The notes: a model not told the origin generated them from the letters alone. A stretch of DNA of 64,000 bases from an uncultured Sphingomonas sp. (GCA_913775315.1 CAJYIX010000028.1:1-64000), one strand, 5' to 3'. Counted from the stretch's first letter, positions 29,309 to 39,597 are shown. Numbers and translations are program-made.

Positions 29309-30079
29309 TTAGCGGGCCGGATCGAGCCACGCGGCCAGTGCGTCGCCCAGCTCCGGCTTCGTCACCGCGCTCATGTGCCCGCCGGGCACCTCGGCCAGCG
29401 CCGCGCCCGGGATCGCGGCCGCTAGGTCGCGGTGCGAGCCGTTGTCGTCGTCCTCCTCGCCCGCCAGCACCAGCGTCGGCTGCGTGATCGCACGCACCCG
29501 CTCGATCGGGGTGTCGACGAACGTGTCGAGGATGTGCCGCAATGCCACCGGATCGCCCTTCGTCGTCTTCAGGAACGCCTCGACCAGCCACTTGGGCGAC
29601 CCGCGCTCGAATGTGCCGAGATTGTCGAGGATGCCGCGGAAATGGCCGCTGCGGCGATTGGTGTCGGTCAGCCCCTCCAGCCCCATGCCGACGAAGATCA
29701 CCCGCCGCGGCGTCGGCGCGATCGCCCGATCGAGCACCCGCATCGTCGTGCGCGCGCCCAGCGAATACCCGCCGAGGTCGTAGTCGGTAAGCCCCAGCTG
29801 CGCGATCAGCGCTTCGGCATCCTCGGCTAGTATGTCGGGGCGATAGGCGGCGGCATCGTGCGGGCGGTCGCTGGCACCGTGCGCGCGCAGATCGGGCATG
29901 ATGACCCGATACCCCTGCGCCGCGACCTTGCCCGCATGGCCCCACCGCATCCAGTTGGTGAACGCGTCGGACATATAGCCGTGGATGAGGACGATCGGCC
30001 GCCCCTCACCCAGTTCATGCCAGGCGAGGCGCGTGCCGTCGGCCGCGGTCAGGTGGTGGAGCGTCGATTGATCGGTCAT
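29309..30079 (-). CDS. Alpha/beta hydrolase
   Basis: A 256-residue alpha/beta-hydrolase-fold enzyme. The oxyanion motif HGYMSD follows the first core strand, the nucleophile elbow is GGYSLGAR (Ser near residue 106), the acid is probably in AGEEDDDNG and the catalytic His in PGGHMSAV near the C-terminus. No signal peptide. The substrate is not evident. It is on the same strand as asd and lies 30 bases downstream of it, so the two may be co-transcribed. Confidence 0.9.
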   Translation of the reverse strand: MTDQSTLHHLTAADGTRLAWHELGEGRPIVLIHGYMSDAFTNWMRWGHAGKVAAQGYRVIMPDLRAHGASDRPHDAAAYRPDILAEDAEALIAQLGLTDYDLGGYSLGARTTMRVLDRAIAPTPRRVIFVGMGLEGLTDTNRRSGHFRGILDNLGTFERGSPKWLVEAFLKTTKGDPVALRHILDTFVDTPIERVRAITQPTLVLAGEEDDDNGSHRDLAAAIPGAALAEVPGGHMSAVTKPELGDALAAWLDPAR

Positions 30080-30109
30080 CGCGCCTGACTAGCGCGAGGA
30101 CCGCCGCGC

Positions 30110-31135
30110 TCAACCCTTTTTGAGGTGGCGACGCCCCAGCAGTTCGGCGATCTGCACCGCGTTCAGCGCCGCGCCCTTGCGAAGATTGTCGCTGACGCAC
30201 CAGAAGGCGAGGCCGTTCTCGACCGTCGAATCCTCGCGCACGCGGCTGACGAATGTCGCATAGTCGCCGACGCATTCGATCGGCGTGACGTATCCGCCGT
30301 CCTCGCGCTTGTCGACGAGCATGATGCCCGGTGCCTCGCGCAGCAGGTTCTGCGCTTCCTCCGCCGAAATCTCGCGTTCGAACTCGACGTTCACAGCCTC
30401 CGAATGGCCGACGAACACCGGCACGCGGACGCACGTCGCGACGACCTTGACCTTGGGATCGAGGATCTTCTTGGTCTCGACCACCATCTTCCATTCTTCC
30501 TTGGTCGAGCCGTCGTCGAGGAAGCTGTCAATGTGCGGGATGACGTTGAAGGCGATCTGCTTGGTGAACTTCTTGGGCTCGGCCTGATCGCCGACGAAGA
30601 TGTTGCGGCTCTGCTCGAACAGCTCGTCCATCCCGGCCTTGCCCGCGCCCGACACCGACTGATAGGTGGCGACGACGACGCGCTTGATCGTCGCCGCGTC
30701 GTGCAGCGGCTTCAGCGCGACGACCATCTGCGCGGTCGAGCAGTTCGGATTGGCGATGATGTTTTTGGCCGTATAGCCGTCGATCGCCTCCGGGTTCACC
30801 TCTGGCACGATCAGCGGCACGTCCGGATCCATGCGATAGAGCGAGCTGTTGTCGATGACGACGCAGCCTGCCGCCGCGAACTTCGGCGCATAGATCTTCG
30901 TCGCGTCGCTGCCGATCGCGAACAGCGCCATGTCCCAGCCGGTCGGATCGAAATGCTCGATATTCTGGATTTTCAGCCGGCGGCCGGTCTCGCCATATTC
31001 GGCCTCTTCGCCGACAGAGCGGCTGCTAGCGAGCACCGCGATCTCGTCCGCCGGAAACTCGCGCTCGGCGAGGATGTTGAGCATCTCGCGTCCGACATTG
31101 CCCGTGGCACCCGCAACGACGATCCGATAACCCAT
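30110..31135 (-). CDS. asd: Aspartate-semialdehyde dehydrogenase
   Basis: Reduces aspartyl phosphate to aspartate semialdehyde for lysine, diaminopimelate, methionine and threonine synthesis. The 341-residue protein has the NADP loop GATGNVGREM (residues 9-18), the catalytic Cys132 in NPNCSTAQM, and the Q-S-V-S-G-A-G-K stretch near residue 160. The ATG at 31135 (MGYRIVVAG) matches homologues; eleven extra codons upstream are rejected. Confidence 0.96.
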   Translation of the reverse strand: MGYRIVVAGATGNVGREMLNILAEREFPADEIAVLASSRSVGEEAEYGETGRRLKIQNIEHFDPTGWDMALFAIGSDATKIYAPKFAAAGCVVIDNSSLYRMDPDVPLIVPEVNPEAIDGYTAKNIIANPNCSTAQMVVALKPLHDAATIKRVVVATYQSVSGAGKAGMDELFEQSRNIFVGDQAEPKKFTKQIAFNVIPHIDSFLDDGSTKEEWKMVVETKKILDPKVKVVATCVRVPVFVGHSEAVNVEFEREISAEEAQNLLREAPGIMLVDKREDGGYVTPIECVGDYATFVSRVREDSTVENGLAFWCVSDNLRKGAALNAVQIAELLGRRHLKKG

Positions 31136-31253
31136 GGTCCGCAACTTCCTGTCGTAAACGCCCCTCACCGGGACAAGAAAACGACGGCCGCTTTAGAAGC
31201 TCCGCCCGCGAATGGAAGGGCTTTCGGCTTTCTCGGCGGCAAGCGTCGCTTGG

Positions 31254-32048
31254 TCAGGCGGCGACGCGGCCATATCGCTGGACGGTTATCGGGTGGCTGG
31301 ACGACAGGCCGCCATCGACGACGATCGCCTGTCCGTTGACATAGCTTGCCGCGTCGCTGGCGAGGAACAGGACGGCGCCGGCGATCTCCTCGGGCGCGCC
31401 GTGGCGTTTCAACGGGTTGAGCGCGCCGATCCTGTCCTCCACGCCCTTTTCGCGCGCGCGGTCGAAGATCATCTGCGTCATCCCCGTCTCGATCAGGCCG
31501 GGGCAGACGGCATTGACGCGCACGCCCGATCCCGTGAGTTGCTGCGCCGCGGTCTGCGCCAGGTTGATGACGCCCGCCTTCGACGCCGAGTAAGCCGCCC
31601 CGCCCGCGCCCGATCGCAGCCCCGCGACGCTGGCGGTCAGCACGATCGACCCGCCGCCCCGCTCGGTCATGCGCGGCGCGGCGTATTTCACCGCGAGAAA
31701 CGGACCGATCAGGTTGATGCGCAGGATCTCCGCCCAGTCGGCCGCGCTTTGGTCGAACAGGCCGGCCAGCCCGCCCGACACCCCGGCATTGGCGTGGAAG
31801 ATGTCGAGCCCGCCATGCGCCGCCACCGCCGCCTCGACCAGCTCGGCCACTGCCGCTTCATCGCCCGCGTCGGCGGTGACGTGGATCGCCCGGCCGCCCG
31901 CCTTGCGGATCGCCGCCGCGGTGGCGTCGGCGCCGGACAGGTCGGCACAGACTACCGCCGCCCCCTCCGCTGCCAGCCCCAGCGCGGTCGCGCGGCCGAT
32001 GCCCGAACCCGCGCCGGTGACGATCGCCGACTTGCCCTCGAACCGCAT
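31254..32048 (-). CDS. SDR-family oxidoreductase
   Basis: A 264-residue classical short-chain dehydrogenase. The cofactor loop is TGAGSGIG (11-18), with Asp36 after the second strand favouring NAD over NADP. The NAG motif (87-89) and the catalytic Ser140, Tyr153 and Lys157 (YSASK) are all present. The C-terminus runs past the usual family end with [16 protein letters not shown]. Start and the TetR stop share one base (TGATG), so the regulator and enzyme form one operon. Its substrate is probably an alcohol or hydroxyacyl compound made by the divergent genes; that is inference. Confidence 0.92.
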   Translation of the reverse strand: MRFEGKSAIVTGAGSGIGRATALGLAAEGAAVVCADLSGADATAAAIRKAGGRAIHVTADAGDEAAVAELVEAAVAAHGGLDIFHANAGVSGGLAGLFDQSAADWAEILRINLIGPFLAVKYAAPRMTERGGGSIVLTASVAGLRSGAGGAAYSASKAGVINLAQTAAQQLTGSGVRVNAVCPGLIETGMTQMIFDRAREKGVEDRIGALNPLKRHGAPEEIAGAVLFLASDAASYVNGQAIVVDGGLSSSHPITVQRYGRVAA

Positions 32049-33295
32049 CAGCGCGCCCCCTCGATCGCCGAATCGTCGAACATCCCGAACATCAGCGTCG
32101 AGGCGTAGAGCGCCACCGCCCGATCGCGCGGCATCGTGCTTGCCCATTTGCGCATGTCGAAGGCGGCGTTCTGGATCGCCATCAGCGCCTGTGCCGCGAC
32201 CAGCGGATCGACCGCGCGGCACGACCCTTCGGCGATCCCGTCGCTGATCGTGCCGGCGAAGCGTCGGGCGATGCGGTTGGATCGGTCGATCATCCCCTGC
32301 CGCGTCTCGACCGGCAGGCCGGAGAGTGCGGTGGTGCGCAGCAGCGGCCCGGCTTCCGAAAACTGGATGTCGAGCAGCGTCGCGATCATGCTCGACAATC
32401 GCTGCCAGTGGCTGCCGCCCGCTGCGTCGCCCTCTCGCTGCGCGCCGGTGATCGTCTCGAAGCTGCGCGCATAGCATTGCGCGACGAGGTCGTCCTTGGC
32501 GTCGAGATGGTGATAGAAGCTGCCCTTGGTGACGTTCAATTCGCTCGCGATCCGCTGCACCGACGCGCCGCGATAGCCGAGCTCGTTGATGAGGCGCGTG
32601 GCGGCGAGCAGGAAGTTCTCCCGGCTGGTCCGCGGCGCGCCGTGGGTCAGGTCGAGCAGCTGCGGCGTCCAGCGCGCGTTCGGCCCGGCGAGGCCACCGG
32701 CGAACAGCTCCATCAACCGCGCCTCGATCCGCGGAAACTGGTCGAGATCGTAGCGGTCGAGCCAGACGGTCAGCCAGAAACTATTTTCCAGCAGCACATG
32801 CGCGCGCGCGCCGTTGAGGTCAGTTTGCGCGCGCGTCGTCATCGGCCCGAATAATTGCCGCGTTCGCCGGAACACCTCACGCCAGCGGGCGAGCAGCGCG
32901 CCCTTGGCCGGCTCATCCATCGCGCGAAGGTCGGACAGGACCGCAACCGACGAATCCGTCCCCTCGCGCACTCGCGCCAGCCGGGCGAAGGTCAGCGCGA
33001 CGAACCGTGCCACCCGGTCCTGCGGCGTCGCCTGTTCCAGCGCGTCGTCAAGCGTCGCGAGCAGTGTGTCGATCGTCTGTTCGAACGTTGCGGCGGCCAG
33101 ATCCTCCTTGCGCTTGAAATAATAGGTGACGCTGGTGGTATTCAGGCCGACACGGCGTGCCACATCGGCAAAGGTCATGCCCTTGGCCGATTGCTCGTTG
33201 ATCGCCTCCGCCGCCGCCGCGAGGATCGCGTCGCGCTTGGCCTGAAAGCGTTTGGTCCCCTCGGCCGCCCGTACGGCCCCCTCGTTCGCGCTCAT
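32048..33295 (-). CDS. Tandem TetR-type transcriptional regulator
   Basis: A 415-residue protein with two complete TetR units in one chain. The first HTH spans about residues 21-68 ([24 protein letters not shown] region), the second about 224-272 ([22 protein letters not shown]), each followed by a helical ligand-type domain. TetR proteins are normally about 200 residues and dimerise, so this single chain may mimic a dimer. It lies divergent to the acyl-CoA dehydrogenase and co-operonic with the SDR, and probably controls both sides. The 156-base divergent region holds only a weak dyad (gtcggagtctcccgac, 33339-33354). Confidence 0.92.
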   Translation of the reverse strand: MSANEGAVRAAEGTKRFQAKRDAILAAAAEAINEQSAKGMTFADVARRVGLNTTSVTYYFKRKEDLAAATFEQTIDTLLATLDDALEQATPQDRVARFVALTFARLARVREGTDSSVAVLSDLRAMDEPAKGALLARWREVFRRTRQLFGPMTTRAQTDLNGARAHVLLENSFWLTVWLDRYDLDQFPRIEARLMELFAGGLAGPNARWTPQLLDLTHGAPRTSRENFLLAATRLINELGYRGASVQRIASELNVTKGSFYHHLDAKDDLVAQCYARSFETITGAQREGDAAGGSHWQRLSSMIATLLDIQFSEAGPLLRTTALSGLPVETRQGMIDRSNRIARRFAGTISDGIAEGSCRAVDPLVAAQALMAIQNAAFDMRKWASTMPRDRAVALYASTLMFGMFDDSAIEGAR

Positions 33296-33451
33296 GGCCC
33301 GAGATTAGCGGATGCTTTTCGAAGAACCAGTGTTTTTTGTCGGAGTCTCCCGACCCCTGTTAACGCGGCGGCGACGCCCCTGCCGGCCCGCTTGTCCGAA
33401 GATCGGGTATGGTCTAACCCCAACGCAAACGCCAATTGCCGGAGGGGCCAG

Positions 33452-34690
33452 ATGGACTTCACGCTGACCGAGCGCCAGACGCATTTCCGCGACCGGGTGC
33501 GCGACTTCATCGCCCGCGAGATCGCCCCGCGCGACCATGACTATCACGCAGAGGTCGAGCGCGGCGACCGCTGGGCACCGTCGTCGGTGATCGAGGAACT
33601 GAAGCCGCGCGCCCGCGCCGCCGGCCTCTGGAACCTGTTCATGCCCCCCGCCCCCGCGCTGAAACCCGTGGACGAGACGTTCAGGTTCGAGGGTGAGCAG
33701 CTCACCAACCTCGAATACGCGCTCTGTGCCGAGGAGATGGGGCGGTTCCACTGGGCGAGCGAGGTCTTCAACTGCTCCGCGCCCGACACCGGCAACATGG
33801 AAGTGTTCGAACGCTACGGCACGCTCGAACAGAAGGAACGCTGGCTGCGCCCGCTGATGCACGGCGAGATCCGCTCAGCCTTTCTGATGACCGAGCCGGC
33901 GGTCGCTTCGTCCGACGCGACCAACATCGAAACCTCGATCCGGCGCGACGGCGACCATTACGTCATCAATGGCCGCAAATGGTGGTCGTCGGGTACGGGC
34001 GATCCGCGCTGCAAGATCGCGATTCTGATGGGCAAGACCGATACCGAGGCCAAGCGGCATCAGCAGCAGTCGATGATCCTCGTCCCGCTCAATACGCCGG
34101 GCGTGCGGATCGAGCGGATGCTGAGCGTCTATGGCTATGACCACGCGCCGCACGGGCATGGCGAGGTGGTGCTGGAGAATGTCCGCGTCCCGGCCGAGAA
34201 CCTGCTGCTGGGCGAAGGGCGCGGGTTCGAGATCGCGCAGGGGCGGCTGGGGCCGGGGCGCATTCATCACTGCATGCGCACGATCGGGACCGCCGAGATG
34301 GCGATCGAGCTGATGGCGAAGCGGCTGATGGCGCGCACCGCGTTCGGCAAGCGGATCGCCGAGCATTCGATCTGGGAACAGCGGATCGCCCGTGCGCGGA
34401 TCGACATCGAGATGACGCGGCTTCTCTGCCTCAAGGCTGCGGACATGATGGACCGCGCGGGCAACAAGGCCGCGCAGCTCGAAATTGCTATGATCAAGGT
34501 GCAGGCGCCGACGATGGCGCTGCAACTGCTGGACGATGCGATCCAGGCGCATGGCGGCATGGGCGTGTCGCAGGATACGCCGCTGGCCGCCGCCTGGGCG
34601 GGGCTGCGCACGCTGCGCTTCGCCGATGGCCCGGACGAGGTCCACAACCGCGCGATCGCGCGCGCTGAGTTCGGGCGGCACGGCGCATGA
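33452..34690 (+). CDS. Acyl-CoA dehydrogenase
   Basis: FAD enzyme that introduces the alpha,beta double bond in an acyl-CoA. The 412-residue protein shows the three ACAD domains in order: helical N-terminus, beta middle domain ([30 protein letters not shown]), and C-terminal helical domain with [12 protein letters not shown] and [15 protein letters not shown]. The overall form resembles the ACAD10/11-like group that acts on long or hydroxylated acyl chains. Start ATG at 33452 after GGAGGGG. It ends with an ATGA overlap into the alcohol dehydrogenase, so the two are coupled. Confidence 0.95.
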   Translation: MDFTLTERQTHFRDRVRDFIAREIAPRDHDYHAEVERGDRWAPSSVIEELKPRARAAGLWNLFMPPAPALKPVDETFRFEGEQLTNLEYALCAEEMGRFHWASEVFNCSAPDTGNMEVFERYGTLEQKERWLRPLMHGEIRSAFLMTEPAVASSDATNIETSIRRDGDHYVINGRKWWSSGTGDPRCKIAILMGKTDTEAKRHQQQSMILVPLNTPGVRIERMLSVYGYDHAPHGHGEVVLENVRVPAENLLLGEGRGFEIAQGRLGPGRIHHCMRTIGTAEMAIELMAKRLMARTAFGKRIAEHSIWEQRIARARIDIEMTRLLCLKAADMMDRAGNKAAQLEIAMIKVQAPTMALQLLDDAIQAHGGMGVSQDTPLAAAWAGLRTLRFADGPDEVHNRAIARAEFGRHGA

Positions 34691-35772
34691 AGGTCGAGGC
34701 CGCCGTCCTGCGCGAGCCGCACGCGCCGCTGACGATCGAGACGATCGAAGTCGACGCTCCCGGCCCACGCGAAGTGCTGATCCGCACCGCCGCGTGCGGG
34801 GTGTGCCGGTCGGACCTGCACTTCGTCGACGGCGCCTTCCCCCACCCGATGCCGACGGTACCGGGGCACGAGGCGGCGGGCGTCGTGCTCGCGGTCGGCG
34901 ACGGCGTGGTGAGCGTGAAGCCGGGCGATCACGTCGTCACCTTCTTCACCGTCTTTTGCGGCGCGTGCGAGTTTTGCGCGAGCGGGCGCCCGTCGCTGTG
35001 CGTCAGCCCGGCGACTCGCCGGCCAAAGGATGCGCCGCCGCGCCTCAACCTCGAGGACGGCACGCCGCTGACGCCGTTCCTTAACCTGTCGGCCTTTGCC
35101 GGGGCGATGCTGGTGCACGAGAATGCGTGCGTCGCGATCGACAAAGCGATGCCGCTCGACCGCGCCGCGCTGCTCGGCTGCGCAGTCATCACCGGCGCCG
35201 GCGCGGTGTTCAACGACAGCAAGGTCAAGCCCGGCGAGAGCGTCGCGGTAATCGGCGCGGGCGGCATCGGGCTGGCCGCGATCAATGCCGCGCGGATCGC
35301 GGGCGCGGGCCTGATCGCCGCGATCGATCCCGTCGCTGACAAGCGCGACCTTGCGTTGAAGATGGGCGCCACCCACGCCTTTGCCCCGGACGATGCCGCG
35401 CGCGAGCTGATGGCGCTGACCGGCGGCGGCGTCGACTATGCGATCGAGGCAGTGGGGCGGCAGGCGACCGCCGAGCTCGCCTGGGCGATCCTGAAGCGCG
35501 GCGGCACCGCGACGATCCTCGGCATGATCGCGCCGGGTCAGTCGGTGTCGCTGCCCGGACCGTCGTTCCTGACGGGCAAGAAGCTGCAAGGCTCGCTGCT
35601 CGGCTCCACCCGCTTCCCGATCGATCTGCCGCGACTGGTGCGGATGTATCTCGACGGGCTGCTCGACCTCGACACGATGGTGGCCGAGCGGATCGCGCTG
35701 ACCGACATCAATGCCGCGTTCGACAAGCTGCGCGCGGGCGACAGCGTGCGGTCCGTCGTCGTCTTCGAATAG
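34687..35772 (+). CDS. Zn-dependent alcohol dehydrogenase (MDR family)
   Basis: A 361-residue medium-chain NAD(P)-dependent dehydrogenase. The catalytic zinc site reads Cys40 (GVCRSDLH), His61-Glu62 (PGHEAAG) and a later Cys ([11 protein letters not shown]); the structural zinc site is Cys91, 94, 97 and 105. The Rossmann loop is [13 protein letters not shown]. The layout is close to class III-like alcohol dehydrogenases that act on aryl or long-chain alcohols. Coupled by ATGA to the acyl-CoA dehydrogenase and followed by a terminator. Confidence 0.94.
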   Translation: MKVEAAVLREPHAPLTIETIEVDAPGPREVLIRTAACGVCRSDLHFVDGAFPHPMPTVPGHEAAGVVLAVGDGVVSVKPGDHVVTFFTVFCGACEFCASGRPSLCVSPATRRPKDAPPRLNLEDGTPLTPFLNLSAFAGAMLVHENACVAIDKAMPLDRAALLGCAVITGAGAVFNDSKVKPGESVAVIGAGGIGLAAINAARIAGAGLIAAIDPVADKRDLALKMGATHAFAPDDAARELMALTGGGVDYAIEAVGRQATAELAWAILKRGGTATILGMIAPGQSVSLPGPSFLTGKKLQGSLLGSTRFPIDLPRLVRMYLDGLLDLDTMVAERIALTDINAAFDKLRAGDSVRSVVVFE

Positions 35773-35776
35773 AAAA

Positions 35777-35804
35777 GGGGCGGAGGCTCGAAAGCCCCCG
35801 CCCC
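35777..35804. terminator. Bidirectional terminator
   Basis: Stem ggggcggaggct (35777-35788) and agcccccgcccc (35793-35804) with a CGAA tetraloop and one mismatch, preceded by AAAA. It separates the alcohol dehydrogenase from the convergent TonB-dependent receptor. Confidence 0.75.
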
Positions 35805-35819
35805 CTCCCCTCTCCCACC

Positions 35820-38615
35820 TCAGAAGCGGGTGCGCAGCGTCACGCCATAGGTGCGCGGCTCGGCCAGATATTGCGAAAAGATCTGGCGGCCGCCCGGGAA
35901 TGACGGGTCGACGAACGGCGCGCTCGTCGCCCCCGCCTGGAACGGCGAGTTGAACGCGACCTGCGTATACTGGGTGTTGGTCAGGTTCTGTGCCCAGAGC
36001 TCCAGCGCCCACAGCTCGTCGCGGCCACGGATGCCGACGCGCGCATTGACGAGGACGAAGCTGTCCTGCGCCTTTTGCGGGAACAGGTCCGAGCCGGTGT
36101 TGTAGTCGTCGGTCACGCGCGTATCGACATAGAACAGCCCCTGAAGCCCCGAGCTGCCCAGTTCCGGCGTCCACGACGCGCTTGCCGTCGCGACGATTTC
36201 CGGCGCGTTCGACAATTGCTTGCCGGGCAGGACGCGGAGCGCCGGATCGAGCGGGATGCCATTGGCGCTGCCGACCAGGTTCTCGCGATAGTGCGTGTCG
36301 GCGTAGGTCATGCCGAGGTTGATGTTCACGTCGCGTGCGGGTCGCAGGCTGCCCTCAAGCTCGACGCCCTGCGACACAACGCCGTACTTGACGTCGCCCG
36401 GCGCACAGGCACCCGTCGCCGCGCTCGCATCGCGATCCGCGCCGCCAAGGTCGTTCTTGCACGAATTGACCGTGGCGACGAGGAAGACCGCGCCGTTGAA
36501 CGTGTTGAGCTGGAAGTTCTTGAACTCCTGCCGGAACGCCGCCGCGGTCAGCGTGAAGTTGCGGACCGACAGCTTGGCACCGACTTCGTACGCGTTGACG
36601 ATCTCGGGATCGAACTGGAGGTTGCGCGACAGCGCCTGCACACCGCCAAGCTGCGCAAAGCTCTGGAGCGGATTCTTCAGCGCCGACTTGTCGAGGTTGA
36701 AGCCGCCCGCCTTGTAGCCGCGCGAATAGCTGCCGTAGAGGAGGACGTCGTCGGTAGGCTTCCACGACAGGATCGCTGTGCCGGTGAACTCGTCCTCGTT
36801 GCGCTCGTCGCGGAGTGTTGCGCCGTTGATCTCGCTGGTCGAGTTGCCCTGGCACGACAGGCCGATGATGCCGCCCGCCACCGCGGCGAGCGCGGGGTTG
36901 GTCAGGAAGCTGCCCAGCGCCTGCTGGTTCTGGACGCAGGCGGTGTTGTCGTTCTGGAAGCTGGCATCCAGCCGCTTACGCTCGTTCGTGTAGCGAAGGC
37001 CGAGCGTCAGATCGAGCGTATCGGCCAGATGGATGATGTTGTGCGTGAAGAACGCATAGTTGCGGCTGTTCTGCTCGAAATGATCACGCACCGTGCCGCG
37101 GTCGTTGATGCCGTTCAGACGGTCGAGCGCACCGACGACAAGCGGCCCCGCCGCGCCCAGCGGCGAGGCGACGCCCGGCACCTGCCCGTTCAGCACCGCG
37201 CGGCCCGTGGGGCTGATGCACGAGGCATTGGTCGGCGAGTAGAGCGTGGCCAACGCACTGCCCGAGATGATGCGGCACGTCGCGAACCGGCCATACTGGT
37301 TCCCGAAGCGCAGATTGTCGTTCACCGTCAGGTCTTCGTTGGCGTAATAGCCGCCGATCAACCAGTCGAGCTTGCCGCCGAACGCTTCGCCCTGAAGCCG
37401 CAGTTCCTGGCTGAACGTCTGGAACTGGCGATAGGAATTGCCGTCCGCCGCGCGGTACAGGATGTCGATCGTCGAATAGTCGGTGTCCGACCCCTGATCC
37501 GACTTGTAGTCGCGATAGGCAGTGATCGAGGTCAGCTTTGCAGCCCCGAAATCATAGTCGATCTGGCCCGAGATGCCCTTGTCGGTGGTCTTGCCGGCAA
37601 AGCTGCGGCCCGGCGTCGAATAGATCGTCCGGTCGTAACCCGGATTGAACGACGCCAGCGGCTGGCCGAGGTCGCGCAGCACGTTGATGATGTTGTTGCC
37701 GTTGGCCAGGCCGGTCGTGAGCGGCGTCGCCGGGTTGTTGAGATTGCCGACCGATGGCGTGACGGAGCGGTCGACATAGGTCGCGCCGCAGCACCGCTCG
37801 TCGCGCTTGGTATAGTCGCCGATGATGCGGACGCTGAAATCGCTGGTCGGCTCAAACTTCAACTGGCCGCGCACGAACCAGCGATCGCGGTTGTTGACGT
37901 CGATGTTGTTGGCGACGTCGTTGTAGAAGCCGTCGCGCTTCACGTAGACGCCGTCGACCCGCGCCGCGAGCGTCTCGCCGAGCGGCAGGTTCAGCGCGCC
38001 CTGAAGCCGCCAGAAGTCGTAATTGCCGTACGTCGCCTCGGCCATGCCGTGGATGCCGTCGAAGGTCGGCTGCTTCGAGACGATGTTGATGATGCCCGCC
38101 GACGCGTTGCGGCCGAACAGCGTCCCCTGCGGCCCGCGCAGCACCTCGATCCGGTCGATCTCGCCCAGTTCGTTGAGGCCGATGCCAGAGCGCGAGCGAT
38201 AGACGCCGTCGATGAACACCGCGACCGAGCTTTCGAGGCCGGGATTGTCGCCGACCGTACCGATGCCGCGGATACGCGCCGACCCGTTCGCTTCCGAGCC
38301 GGTCGAGCTGACGAGCAGCGACGGTGCGAGCTGATTGAGCGCACGAATGTCCGTCGCGCCCGAAAGCTGCAGCGCCTCCGCCGATACCGCGGATACGGCG
38401 ACGGGCACGTCGGTCAGGATCTGCGCGCGGCCCTGTGCCGTGACAATGATGTCGGCGGCGGCATCGTCGCTCGACTGCTCGGTCGATGCCTGTTCGGTGG
38501 GGCTTGCCGGCTGCGCGGCGGGGTCGGTCGCGGCCGTCTGTGCGAAGGCGGGCGATCCCCATGCGAGCGTCAGCGCGGCAAGCCCGCACGCGGTCATCAA
38601 CTGCGGCTTGGTCAT
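35820..38615 (-). CDS. TonB-dependent outer-membrane receptor
   Basis: A 931-residue outer-membrane transporter. A signal peptide ends near AFAQ (residues 23-26). The mature N-terminus leads to a plug domain with DIIVTAQGRAQ (likely TonB box region), SARIRGIGTVGDN, VFIDGVYRSRSG and RIEVLRGPQGTLFGRNASAG, followed by a long 22-strand barrel ending in TLRTRF with the terminal Phe needed for BamA recognition. The pattern is the sphingomonad type that takes up diverse organic substrates rather than a defined siderophore receptor. The ATG at 38615 follows GGGAGGAGAGG. Position beside the ACAD/ADH/SDR genes suggests it imports their substrate. Confidence 0.95.
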   Translation of the reverse strand: MTKPQLMTACGLAALTLAWGSPAFAQTAATDPAAQPASPTEQASTEQSSDDAAADIIVTAQGRAQILTDVPVAVSAVSAEALQLSGATDIRALNQLAPSLLVSSTGSEANGSARIRGIGTVGDNPGLESSVAVFIDGVYRSRSGIGLNELGEIDRIEVLRGPQGTLFGRNASAGIINIVSKQPTFDGIHGMAEATYGNYDFWRLQGALNLPLGETLAARVDGVYVKRDGFYNDVANNIDVNNRDRWFVRGQLKFEPTSDFSVRIIGDYTKRDERCCGATYVDRSVTPSVGNLNNPATPLTTGLANGNNIINVLRDLGQPLASFNPGYDRTIYSTPGRSFAGKTTDKGISGQIDYDFGAAKLTSITAYRDYKSDQGSDTDYSTIDILYRAADGNSYRQFQTFSQELRLQGEAFGGKLDWLIGGYYANEDLTVNDNLRFGNQYGRFATCRIISGSALATLYSPTNASCISPTGRAVLNGQVPGVASPLGAAGPLVVGALDRLNGINDRGTVRDHFEQNSRNYAFFTHNIIHLADTLDLTLGLRYTNERKRLDASFQNDNTACVQNQQALGSFLTNPALAAVAGGIIGLSCQGNSTSEINGATLRDERNEDEFTGTAILSWKPTDDVLLYGSYSRGYKAGGFNLDKSALKNPLQSFAQLGGVQALSRNLQFDPEIVNAYEVGAKLSVRNFTLTAAAFRQEFKNFQLNTFNGAVFLVATVNSCKNDLGGADRDASAATGACAPGDVKYGVVSQGVELEGSLRPARDVNINLGMTYADTHYRENLVGSANGIPLDPALRVLPGKQLSNAPEIVATASASWTPELGSSGLQGLFYVDTRVTDDYNTGSDLFPQKAQDSFVLVNARVGIRGRDELWALELWAQNLTNTQYTQVAFNSPFQAGATSAPFVDPSFPGGRQIFSQYLAEPRTYGVTLRTRF

Positions 38616-38919
38616 ATCCTCTCCTCCCGGGCCGCACATTTGACACGGTGCGTACCCATTACTCGAATAAGCGATGCGCTGCCGCCAACGTCAAGCGCTA
38701 TCTGCACCACCATCAAGGGGTTTTTCGGACAGTGTTGCGTCGATGCCATCACTCGAAAGGAGCATACCCGGCTTCCGAAACGTAGCAGATTGCAACCTTG
38801 CACTGCGACATTTCGCGACAAACCCTACGGCCGGGCGACATATCGGCGCGACAGGCGTCCGCCATAACGTGGCTCACGACGTCGGGAATGAATCCCGTCG
38901 CCCAGACAGGACGATAACG
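38616..38919. other. 304-base divergent intergenic region
   Basis: Separates the TonB receptor (minus) from the EF-hand gene (plus). It holds a good sigma70-like promoter for the receptor (38665-38694) and a ribosome site (CAGGA, 38907-38911) for the EF-hand gene. It is more AT-rich than its surroundings near 38701-38820, fitting a regulatory region. I saw no RNA gene or open frame I would support in it. Confidence 0.6.
38665..38694 (-). promoter_or_regulatory. Candidate sigma70 promoter for the TonB receptor
   Basis: Read on the minus strand, TTGACG (38689-38694) is followed by an 18-base spacer and TTATTC (38665-38670). That leaves a leader of about 45 bases to the ATG at 38615. Confidence 0.45.
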
Positions 38920-39501
38920 ATGAACGCCAGGACCCTTCCCCGATGGCTCGCCGCCACCGCACTCTGCGGCGCCGCTTTTGCCGGCGTGGCCTATGCCGCG
39001 CAGGAGATGCACCAGCGCCCCGCTCCGCCCGCGACGCAGGCCGAGGCGATGGCGCGCGCCGACCAGCGCTTCGCCAAGCTCGACGTCAACCGCGATGGTC
39101 AGTTGAGCGCCGACGAGCTGAAGGGACCGCGCGCGGCGCGGATGATCGGGCGCGTCGATACGGACAAGAACGGTGCGATCAGCCAGGCCGAGTTCCGCGC
39201 CGCCGCGGCCAATCGCTTCGCGCGCGCCGATACCGATCGTGACGGCACGATCGAACCGGGCGAGCGTCAGAACAAGTGGAGCAAGCGCGGCGGCGGGCGC
39301 GGCGGCGGCGAGCGGATGCTCGCGCGCCTCGACACCGACCGCGACGGCGCGATCAGCGAGGCCGAGTTCGTCGCCGGCGCCAAGCAGCGGTTCCAGAAGA
39401 TGGACACCAACGGCGACGGCCGCATCGACGCCGCCGAAATGCAGGCCCGGCGCGGTCATCGCGGCGGCCCCGGCATGACGCCTCCCGCTACCGGCGCCTG
39501 A
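38920..39501 (+). CDS. Exported EF-hand calcium-binding protein
   Basis: A 193-residue protein with a signal peptide (MNARTLPRWLAATALCGAAF region, likely cut near AYA-AQE, residue 27). It contains five full EF-hand loops at about 55-66, 80-91, 104-115, 138-149 and 162-173, all of the D-x-D/N-x-D/N-G pattern ending in Glu, so each could bind calcium. A Gly/Arg linker (120-132) separates loops 3 and 4, and the tail is Arg/Gly/Pro-rich. Probably periplasmic calcium buffering or sensing. The two-component pair downstream on the same strand could respond to it, but no direct link is visible. Confidence 0.9.
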   Translation: MNARTLPRWLAATALCGAAFAGVAYAAQEMHQRPAPPATQAEAMARADQRFAKLDVNRDGQLSADELKGPRAARMIGRVDTDKNGAISQAEFRAAAANRFARADTDRDGTIEPGERQNKWSKRGGGRGGGERMLARLDTDRDGAISEAEFVAGAKQRFQKMDTNGDGRIDAAEMQARRGHRGGPGMTPPATGA

Positions 39502-39516
39502 CGCCGGCGCGCCGGG

Positions 39517-39560
39517 CGGGCGAGCCTCCTCCCCGACGCTCGCCCGGCGCAACCTTTTCT
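39517..39560 (+). terminator. Terminator after the EF-hand gene
   Basis: Nine-base stem cgggcgagc (39517-39525) with gctcgcccg (39538-39546), 12-base loop, then a T-rich tail (ttttct, 39555-39560). Confidence 0.5.
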
Positions 39561-39597
39561 CTAGTCAGGGCGCCCCGCCGCCTGCCAAGGTTCGCAC

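Noticed and set aside
33339-33354. TetR operator gtcggagtctcccgac
   Set aside because: The dyad is only five base pairs; too weak to list as an operator.
36075-38867. 930-codon open frame opposite the TonB receptor
   Set aside because: Same composition bias and fully antisense to a well-supported gene.
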